From the NCBI GenBank assembly GCA_002717655.1, contig PBAY01000036.1:32142-96141 (forward strand): a DNA stretch of 64,000 nucleotides, given 5' to 3'. The notes under the pieces are model-generated. The model saw only the letters and a list, made by a program, of their open reading frames with translations. It ran no database searches and was not told where the DNA came from. The position numbers and the translations under genes are program-made. The stretch is from Phycisphaerae bacterium (GTDB lineage: Bacteria; Planctomycetota; Phycisphaerae; Phycisphaerales; SM1A02). Positions 25,514 to 35,900 of this stretch are shown one piece after another (position 1 is the stretch's first letter; every line of letters starts with the position of its first letter).

Positions 25514-26772
25514 GAGTTCGATTCCCGGGCTGGTCCCAGCAGATCAGCCGTAACGATGTTCGCCAGAAGAATGCCACGAGGCGTCAAAGCAAGGCGGTCG
25601 CCCTCCCAGACCAGCAGTTCCTGATCAAGGTGCCGCTCTATGATCGGCCTTCTACGCTGGCCACCTTCACATGCAAGCTTCAAGTCGACCTCTTCCCTTC
25701 GCAGGCCTTCCATGAGGCGAAGTCCCATCATGAACCATTCGCCTACCTGGCCATCTTCATCCAGATGCTCCACATCCCGAATATAGGGCAGGCCATCGCC
25801 TTCCAGATACGTCTGAAGCCGAGGCAGGTTCCGCCATCGCCATCCCTCAACATGCCCGGAAGCAGAAGGACCAATGGGCCACCAGTTTCTGGTCTGCCAA
25901 TAGAGGAGATTGTGCTGACAATCTTCACCAGGCCTTGCCCAGTTTGATATCTCGTATTGTCGAAGGCCATGAGATGCGAGCCTGTCACAAGTCAACTCAT
26001 ACATCGCTGCTTCCAGATCTTCTTCGACAGGATCAATTTCACCTCGATCTCGCCGTACCCGAAGAGGCGTCCCGGGCTCATAGATCAATCCATAGCAACT
26101 GAGATGGCCTGTTCCAATCTCGATGGCTTGATCAAGATCGGCTTCCCATCGAATGAGGTCCTGTCCGGGGATACCGAAGATCAGATCAAGACTGGTTCGA
26201 CTGATACCGGCAGCATGTATCAATTCAATTGATCGAGTCACCCGAGCGGGGTCATGCCGCCGCTCCAAGGTGGAAAGAAGGCCCTGATCAAATGACTGTG
26301 CTCCCAGGCTGACACGATTGACACCTCCTTCGGCAAGAATGCCCGCCACCTCTTCCGTGATGGTTTCCGGATTGGCTTCGACCGTGAATTCAATCGGATT
26401 CTCTGAATTGAACCGACTTGAAAGTGCCGAGAGCATTCGCCTCAGATCAGCTGGCAAAAGATAGGTTGGCGTCCCACCACCGACGAAGATGGTGCGAAGT
26501 TGTGGACCGATCCAATCTGGAATGGCATCAAGTTCACTCAGCAGGCGATTGACGAAGACGTCACGCTGCTCATCCTGATCCGCCACCGTGAAAAAGTCGC
26601 AGTAATGACAACGATGAGCACAAAATGGCACATGAACATAAACACCTTCAATACAGGGGCTTGCGTCTGACCAGCTGCTCATGATGGAACCCGCGGTCTG
26701 CCGCGAATACGAGTCAGAGCCTTCAGCATGGCCTGCTGTGGTAGCCTGAGGTAGATGAAGGTCGTTGCTCAT
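25510..26772 (-). CDS. hemW: HemW-type radical SAM protein (heme chaperone)
   Basis: The radical SAM cluster motif CAHRCHYCDF (CxxxCxYCxF) lies near residue 52, as in HemW. It is followed by TIFVGGGTPTYLLP, VSLGAQSFDQGLLSTLERRH and a C-terminal HNLLYWQTRNWW, all HemW signatures. HemW lacks the extra cysteine of true coproporphyrinogen dehydrogenase (HemN) and binds heme for delivery to apoproteins. ATG 26772 is chosen because AGGATG precedes it. ATG 26682 would give a length nearer the usual 380 residues but has no ribosome site. It is first in an operon with fkbM and the GT-C-like gene. Confidence 0.85.
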   Translation of the reverse strand: MSNDLHLPQATTAGHAEGSDSYSRQTAGSIMSSWSDASPCIEGVYVHVPFCAHRCHYCDFFTVADQDEQRDVFVNRLLSELDAIPDWIGPQLRTIFVGGGTPTYLLPADLRRMLSALSSRFNSENPIEFTVEANPETITEEVAGILAEGGVNRVSLGAQSFDQGLLSTLERRHDPARVTRSIELIHAAGISRTSLDLIFGIPGQDLIRWEADLDQAIEIGTGHLSCYGLIYEPGTPLRVRRDRGEIDPVEEDLEAAMYELTCDRLASHGLRQYEISNWARPGEDCQHNLLYWQTRNWWPIGPSASGHVEGWRWRNLPRLQTYLEGDGLPYIRDVEHLDEDGQVGEWFMMGLRLMEGLRREEVDLKLACEGGQRRRPIIERHLDQELLVWEGDRLALTPRGILLANIVTADLLGPARESNS

Positions 26773-26906
26773 GCAGCATCCTGCGTCACCCGAGAGGCGG
26801 GCTGCCTTGCCCATATGGGCAGGATCATCGATCTGTGGCCCTGAAATCGCTGCCGAGGCCCACCTACCCAGTGTACGCCCCGCAGAGGAGAAGGAGATTC
26901 AAGGGC

Positions 26907-27272
26907 ATGCTCAGCCTGATCATGAAATCTGATGGCCAGCGGGAACGGGTTTTTCCCATGGCTTCCAAACAGATGACCATCGGCCGAGATGTAGGCTGCG
27001 ACCTGCATATTCCACTGCCAGAAGTCTCCGATACCCATTGTCGCATCAGCTCGGAAGAGACCAAAGGACCCGACATTCAGCCGGTTCTGGAGTGTCTGGA
27101 TGACAGAAACGGGACAATGATCAACGGTGTCAGGGTAAATCAGGCTGTCCTCAAGAATGACGACATCGTCCAGATAGGACCTGTCGTCTTCTACGTATCG
27201 ATTTCTGATTCTGCTGATGGACGAACCTTTGAGATTCACCGTGAGGATCAGCAGCCCTCTGCTGGCAGGTAG
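26907..27272 (+). CDS. FHA-domain protein
   Basis: The protein is a single forkhead-associated domain of about 121 residues from ATG 26907, which has GGAG 11 nt and AAGGG 2 nt upstream. Conserved elements are TIGRDVGCDLHIP, VSDTHCRIS, the NGTMINGVRV turn and the last strand DIVQIGPVVFYV. FHA domains bind phosphothreonine peptides, so the protein probably reads the output of a Ser/Thr kinase, which planctomycetes have in abundance. No kinase is present in the window. It converges on the small zinc-finger gene. Confidence 0.88.
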   Translation: MLSLIMKSDGQRERVFPMASKQMTIGRDVGCDLHIPLPEVSDTHCRISSEETKGPDIQPVLECLDDRNGTMINGVRVNQAVLKNDDIVQIGPVVFYVSISDSADGRTFEIHREDQQPSAGR

Positions 27273-27275
27273 GCC

Positions 27276-27458
27276 TCAGGCCACGACACGGGCCACTGCA
27301 GAGGCTTCGGTCCCACTCAATCTGATGCCTGGAACTCTCAGGGTTGATTCACAGTGTCGGCAACGCACCAGATGGCCACGTGCTGCCTTGGGCACCGCCA
27401 ACAGACGTCGACAGCACAGGTTGGGGCATCGAACACGAAATCTCGAGGGTGACATCAT
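27276..27458 (-). CDS. Small MJ0042-type zinc-finger protein
   Basis: This 60-residue basic protein has the layout RVRCPNLCCRRLLAVP, then GHLVRCRHCESTLRVP. That is the two-cysteine-pair, VP-ended finger usually called MJ0042 and common in planctomycetes and myxobacteria. Either M1 or M2 could be the start. The remaining 18 residues are non-conserved in appearance. The finger usually forms the N-terminus of larger signalling proteins; here it stands alone. It may bind nucleic acid, but this is inferred. Confidence 0.55.
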   Translation of the reverse strand: MMSPSRFRVRCPNLCCRRLLAVPKAARGHLVRCRHCESTLRVPGIRLSGTEASAVARVVA

Positions 27459-27703
27459 GAGGGACCTCCGCTACAGAACCCCTCTCGGGGCCACCCCATC
27501 TATCGGAGCAGTTTGGGTCAGGCTTGAACCGAACCCGGCAGGCAAGACTTCTCCTGCTTGCTACACTTGCCCGGTAACGGATCGGCTTTCCCACAGGCAC
27601 GATCCGTCTGCTTTTCCCGGACCTCGATTTCCGGGCAGCTGGTCTCCGGCCCTGACTTGCACCTCAGTTGCCGTTTCCAGATCCGCCCGATTGGAGCTTG
27701 TGA

Positions 27704-29038
<1,335 letters not shown>

Positions 29039-29093
29039 ATCGCACGCCACGACCTTCATTCAATCACCCTGAAGAGGATCAGCTTCAAGACTG

Positions 29094-29858
29094 ATGACTG
29101 GCACTCAGAAGACAGAAGAAGGCTACGACTTGATCCCGGGGGTCGCCCCTGAGCGGATGCCTCGCCATATCGCCATCATCATGGATGGCAATGGAAGATG
29201 GGCATCCTCACGGGAGCTGCCTCGCGCCGCCGGCCATCGAGCGGGCGTCAAATCCGCAAGAGCCATTGTCGAACAAGCTGCTCGCCTGGGCATTGAAGCA
29301 CTGACGCTCTACTCCTTCAGCCACGAGAACTGGAACAGGCCTCAGGCCGAGATCAATGCACTCATGGGACTTCTGGTTGAAGTGCTTCCCATTGAACGTG
29401 AAACACTGCTCAAGAACAATGTGCGATTCAGAGTGATCGGAAGTCGTGAAGGCCTTGCCCCTGAGGTTCTGGATGAACTGGACAGAACCTGCGAAGAGAG
29501 CGCGAAGTGCACAGGACTTCAGCTGAACATCGCCTTGAACTATGGTTCTAGGCAGGAAATCCTGGACACGACAAGACGTCTGGCCCAGCAAGTCGCCAAT
29601 GGCGAACTCAAGCTTGAGGAAATCGACGAGTGCCGGTTCAGCAACTCACTCTGGACCGGCGGCCTGCCAGACCCTGATCTTCTGATTCGAACAGCAGGCG
29701 AGTACCGCATTTCCAACTATCTGCTCTGGCAGATCTCCTACGCTGAAATCCATGTCTCCGAGCTCCTGTGGCCGGACTTTGATGAAGATGCGATGAACGC
29801 AGCGATCATCGACTTCGCCTCGAGAAACAGGCGTTTCGGCACACTCGAAAATCAGTGA
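29094..29858 (+). CDS. uppS: Isoprenyl transferase (undecaprenyl diphosphate synthase)
   Basis: The 254 residues carry the UPP synthase motif HIAIIMDGNGRWASSREL, with the catalytic Asp, the AGHRAG segment, TLYSFSHENWNRP, and LIRTAGEYRISNYLLWQ at the end. It condenses isopentenyl units onto farnesyl diphosphate to make the C55 carrier for peptidoglycan and surface glycans. That fits the mrdA/rodA genes and glycosyltransferase genes elsewhere in the window. It is convergent with the giant pseudopilin gene; the 106-bp space between them shows no clear terminator. Confidence 0.96.
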   Translation: MTGTQKTEEGYDLIPGVAPERMPRHIAIIMDGNGRWASSRELPRAAGHRAGVKSARAIVEQAARLGIEALTLYSFSHENWNRPQAEINALMGLLVEVLPIERETLLKNNVRFRVIGSREGLAPEVLDELDRTCEESAKCTGLQLNIALNYGSRQEILDTTRRLAQQVANGELKLEEIDECRFSNSLWTGGLPDPDLLIRTAGEYRISNYLLWQISYAEIHVSELLWPDFDEDAMNAAIIDFASRNRRFGTLENQ

Positions 29859-29964
29859 ATGTTTGCAAAAAGACCGCCCGCCGAACATGCCATGGCAGCG
29901 GCGATGTGCGACGGGACGGTCATGAATCATGGCGGCAATGCCGCAGGTGATCGTGGTCAGAAGA

Positions 29965-32900
29965 TCAGTTCTCAATCTCCTCGACATAGAGGATCTTCGG
30001 CTTGTCACCGGGCTTGTCGACCTCGCTTCGATCAACCAGCATCACGTAACGCTTGTCATCGATGATTGCATTTGGATCCGTCGCATCCCACACACCTGTC
30101 TCGGGATTGGGCTTGAAGGTGCGTACACGGAAGTGGACCGTGAACATGTCAGAACGAGTACTGATCATGTTCGAGATGCCGGAGAAGAGCAGGTTTGCCT
30201 CTTCTGCGTCACCAGCAACCATGTCACCACCCAACAGTCGTTCCCGACGACGGGCATCGGCTACATCAACACGCTCACAGGTCGGAGTCTTGCCGACATA
30301 ACGTTGGAAATCATTCAACTGAATGCCATTGGCATCGTATTGATCTCCATGAGAATCGCGGATGGTACTGACGTCCGTACTGATGGCTGCGCCGATATCG
30401 CTGAAAGCGAATCGCGAATCCTGCAATGGAGAGTCATTCGCATCATCAACTTCGTCGCTGATCAGACGGAAGGGGCGATTGGCCGCAAAATCAATCTCCC
30501 AGGCACTCGGATGCGTCCAGCCACCTGCTGGCAGGTTGTAATCACTGATACGACTGTAGGCGGGACTTTCCAACTGGAACATCTGACCGATTCCACGGAA
30601 ACCTCGTGTGCCTGAGGAGACCGAAATCCCATCCGCACGGCGATAGATCTCACCTGTATTCTCATCTTGTTCCAGACCGACCTTCTGACCGATCTGCTGA
30701 AGCGTCGAAAGGATGTAGCGCTCATCAGGCCCTCGGTTGGACGAAGGCGTATGCGTACCCCGCTGGCGATAGGACGGGCCTGAGATGTAGCCACTGGCCA
30801 TGGCCATCTCTTCATCGGAAGCGGTACCGTCCCAGTCAAAGTCAAGCTCTGGATAGTAATAGGGATTGTTGGAATCACCCGCATAGAACTCGACGTTCTG
30901 GTTGGACAGCAACTGCCCGGCGCCATCGCGGTACTGCACGATGGCTTCCGGAATGGCAACCCGAGGATTGCGATTGCCGACATTGCCTCCGTCAAAATCA
31001 GTGTCCATCACATCGCCACCGATACCCTGACTGAGAAGTACATCCGATCCAGTTCCATGGACAAGCCGATACATGTGCGGCAAGGCACGCATGACTTCAA
31101 CAGGAGCAGTGTTGATGTTCACCAGGCCAGGCGTCCCCTTGCCCGTGAAGCCATGAGCATTTCCGAATCTTGGATCGCGTCCCAGGAAGTAGTAGTAGGC
31201 CTGCTCTGGATCGATGATTCCATCCGAGACTGGATTCCAGTCATCAGGATTCGCAGAACCGGCGACTGACGTATTGTCAAAGAGGTCGTAGACACCAGGC
31301 CCATCACAGACGAACAGATCAAGAACCCGCTGCCCCGCTGGTTGCTCAGGCTCGAGATGCGACAACTCTCCTGCAGGACGGATCCATTGAAGCAGTTCGT
31401 TGGCATCCTGACCGATGCCACCGACACGCTCTGCACCGAAATCCTTCAATGGCTCGCCTACGATCGCATTACGAGCGTAGGCACCCGGAGAAACCTCAAG
31501 ACGCCCCACTCGACGAAGCGCATCACGCATCGAGTCACGATATTCCAGCAATCTCAAATCGGGATTACCCAGTCCACCACCTCCACCGGAGAGATCAAGA
31601 TACTCCTCGGCTTGACGAGCCAGCCACGGACGTGCTGCCTCCTGTGACTCCCTCAATTCACGTGAGAGCGACTCGGAGAAGGTGCGTACCGTCTCTCCCT
31701 GAACGCGAGGATCAGGACGCGCCTCAACACCCGGAAGTCCGGGATAGTGGCCATCGAGATACGGATGGGCAACCAGATGAGCATGCGTCCAGATCTGGAG
31801 CACTTCACCAACCTGCTCGAAGTTGCCATCCTTGTGATTCATCTGGAAAGAGAATGGTGCGTACAGATTTTCATCCAGCCCATACCCCCCACCAGCCAGA
31901 TCATTGAAGCCCTTGAATGATGGCATCTCATCCAATGAGTAGACCCCCTTGTCGGGGAATGACCATGGATTGTTCCCGTCATAGCCCGCCTGATTCTCAG
32001 CTGCCATCAGATCAAAGGCGAACGGCTTGCGATTACGGTAGATGAACCCCGTCTTTGCAGGCACATTGTTGCCAGGCTGGATATCGCGGAAGACGCGGGG
32101 CATTCTCTGGTTTCGAGTCAGCCACGGGAAATACGGCACACCGTCAGCGGTTACACCTCCATCAGGACCGTAGACGACCGGTGAGTTCCCACCACCGATT
32201 CCACCAAACCCCCAACTGACGGTCGGAAGATCCATGTGGACCAGATCGCCATGCAGATGAGTCGATTCCTTCTTACGTGCCAGTTCCTGCGCATCCTGAA
32301 CTGTTGGAAGATCACCTGCGACATAGGTATGCCCAAGATCAGGGTTGTCGTTGTCATTCAGAACCTTGATATAGACCAATTCACCATTGGGACCATTCAA
32401 CTCTCCAATCCGCCCATTGCTGCCGGAGTAGTCCACGATCTGCTCGGCGAACTCCATGGAGTCATCAGGTGTTGGAAGCAGACTTGTTCCGGAGTTGCTC
32501 CACTCCTCACGAGCCGTACCGTTGGCATTCGGCGAATAGACCTGTGCAAGTAGTGGAACGTTGTTGTCCCAGAGTTCAACCTTTCTGCCGGGGGTATACC
32601 CCTGATCGTCAGCCCAGGCTCTGCCGAATGAACGAGTCAGACGACCTTCGCCAAGGATGTACCGTGGCCCGGCCCATTCCATTTGTCGACGAGGCACATC
32701 AAGCGATGGCAGCACTGCTCCATTGCCCCCACCCGGCCCTGGGGACATCACTGCATCTGATGCGCCAGAGTCATTGTGATAAGGCCAGTCGGGATCGACT
32801 CCCCATGGTCGAGCGTAGCGAGCCCATTGCATCCATCGTGTTTCCTGAGCTTTCTTCCACTGCAGATTGGCGATCGACTGCCAATTGGAAGCCTGTGAAC

Positions 32901-35900
32901 CAAGGATGGAATCGAATTCAGGATCTCCCCAGGAGTCATGTCCACTGACGCCCCCGAACTGGTTCCCTTGATAGAGATTCCAGTTGTAATTATGAGGGCC
33001 ATTGTTATGACTCAATCGATACCACTCGTATTCATCCGCATCCCCGTCCGCTCTGCGCTGGGGTGTCGATGGAATCGTGCGGCCAGTTTCGCTGCAGTCA
33101 TAGAATTCATCCTGGCCGCCGTCAGCATTGGGAATCACTGTCTTGCCAAGCGGAGCCTCGAACCCGTATGGAATATTTGCGGCGGGATTACCTTCCATGT
33201 TGTCGCCGTCGATCTGAGGAAGTCGCTGCAATGACATGCCAGAGGTAAGCAGATCACTCACATCAGGCCAGTCATCCCCGTCGACTCCGTCACTGTCAGT
33301 CGTGAGGCCATAACGTTTACCCCACTCAAGACCTGTCACGGATTCCAGCAGTGGATCATGCCAACCCTGTTTTTCATCGTCCCACTGAACACTGCGATCA
33401 ATGACGATCTCCTGCGCCGGCAAGGCCGTATACGTCACCGTGTTGTCACCGACCGGTTGTTCCTGACCATCAAGTCCATACTCGAATGAATCTGGTGGCA
33501 CCTGACCACTGTTCCAGTCGAATCCACCCGGACCAATCAGACCATCGCCATTCAGATCCGGGCTTTCCTGAATCCGCACCAGTTCAACCGCAGGTCTGAT
33601 GGTTGCAACGGTGGGATTCCCCGAAACCGATTGCTCATCACCAAGAATCAAATCGCCAAGCGGAAGACGGCGATCAGGAACGGTAGCACCGGTTGAGTAG
33701 GTTGAGTCCCACTCTCCGTCATAGAACAGACGATTGGTTGCCCACACTTCATCGTTGCGACCAGCCTGTGATGGCCTGGGGCGAAGAACCCAGACCAGAT
33801 CGCCTGGATTCACCGTGTAGCTGTCCCCCTCAAAGGAGAAGGTCTCTGCTTGCAAAGGCGGAGGACACTCGATCGTCCCATCGCCTGTATCGAATGGGAG
33901 CAGATCAAGAAAGTCCAGCCACTGGGCTCCTTCAAAGTTTGAACTGTTGGCACTGGCCAGACCCTGAAGCGACCACCTTGACTTGTTGTTCGTTTCCTTC
34001 TCAAGGACATCGCGACTTGCCTCAGGCATTGAAACGATGGTGAGGGTATACGGTCGATCATGAGTCGCAGGCGGGAGAACCATGCCATGCTTGGTGGATG
34101 AATCGATTGGCAGACTGATGAACGGGAAGTTCGGAACCGTATCGATATTGGCATCACTCTGTGCGCCCAGATAGGAAACTGAACTCAAGTCCGAACCAGA
34201 AGTTACTGACTGCGGCATCAACAGCAATTGCTGACCAAAGAGATTGATGGCGTATCGAGGCTTCCAGATCTGACGGCCCGTCGCATCAACCCCCCGATCA
34301 AACAGAGGCAGTGGCGTGTCATAGGGATTCGCGATCTGTACGACCGCCACGGTCTGAGCCGGAGCAACATCGGGATACTTGGCCGCCGCATTCGGAGGGA
34401 CGGGATAATCCACTCCGGAAAGATCCATCAAGTTGTCCCAGTTCGTGGTTCCCGTTCCATGAGCAAGGATCCAGCGAGGTGCCTCGTCGGTGAACCAACC
34501 CAGACCGAATGAGCCGGTAGTCTCATCGCAAGGCTGTGGATCTGGCGCATAGCCCAGAGAATGGAATAGTTCGGCTCCATTGTTGCCCGTAGCATCGCCT
34601 GACCAGCCCATTTCCAGCTGCCCATCACCATCATCATCATCGATCATGGGGATCGGAACAGGCTGCGCAACATGTGCAACAAATGCTTCCGTGATGAATG
34701 GCTGAGCTTCCATACCCAAAGCTGCCACATGCTTCACGGTATCGCGTGTCAATTGCTCTGCTGGAGAATAGCCGTTGGCCCCTCCATCAGAACCGTCAAC
34801 GAAGTTGCCGGGCAACTGCGCATCAACGGAGAAACTGGCACCGAACCAGGGATCCGCCATGGGCAATACCGCCACACCGGCATCATTGAATCGAACAGCC
34901 GCATCAAACAGACGCGGATAACCGAATCCATCAAAGTCATTGCCTTCATAGGCCGGCGGTGGATTGTTCGGATTGGACCTGCTGGGGTAATAGGCACTGT
35001 GGTAAATCGCCTCGTCTCCGGTCCCCACGTCGATATGGCCATCAACAAAGAGGTCCTCTACCTCTGGACGCCAGGCACCATAGTTCTGGTTGTAGTCCGG
35101 GTCATCGTCGTCGAGATTCAAGGCCCAGCCATCAAGCCGGGGGAGCGGAACAGCGCCGAGATCACCACTGCGGATTCCGTTCAGATTCCAGCCCATCGAG
35201 AAGATGGGCGCTCTGGTATCCGGATCACGCCAAGCCACCATGTTGGCAGCCATCATCGCGGCAGTCTGTCTGGTCTGCTCGAAGTGATGATCGCCAGAAT
35301 AGACATCACGTGTCACGCCATTCAACCCAAAGGTCTCGACGAGCAGGCTGCCTGGGCCGTGGATGGTGTCACGTGTGGTATCGAATGAATCCGAGTAGAT
35401 CACGTCGCCAGCAGCTGGCCAACGCTGCTCCTGAGGAAGTGTGAGCACATCAACACCCGAAAGATTCCAATAGTCTTCGTATCGCTCAGACCACGAGTCA
35501 TTGATATCACCGGAGGTCATGGCTGAGAGCAGCGCCATCGGCAGTCTTGCACTCAATGGCTGTTCATCGTATTCCGTGATCAGCGTGTTCTCCTGAGGAC
35601 CATTGCCTGAGCGAGGCCGACCACTTTCCCATGAACGGAGATCGATCTTCTGTCGCATGTGAGCGTGATAGTCATCCCAGAGGCTTCGCCACCATGGAGA
35701 GGCTTCTCCCGTTCCCACATGTCCTTGCGGAGTCCAGTTGGCCGACTCCAGCGTCCGGTTGTAACTGAGATTCTTCAGATCTCGGGCATAGGGAATGAAA
35801 CGGGGAAATCCATCATCAGGAAGACCGTCCACGTTCACATCACGTGTATCGATGCCAAAGTCCAGACTGCCGCCGGAGTTGTAAGCCTCACGAAGAATGC

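Noticed and set aside
29859..30065. Short open frame beginning directly after the uppS stop
   Set aside because: It runs into the end of the giant pseudopilin gene on the other strand and has no ribosome site or recognisable motif.
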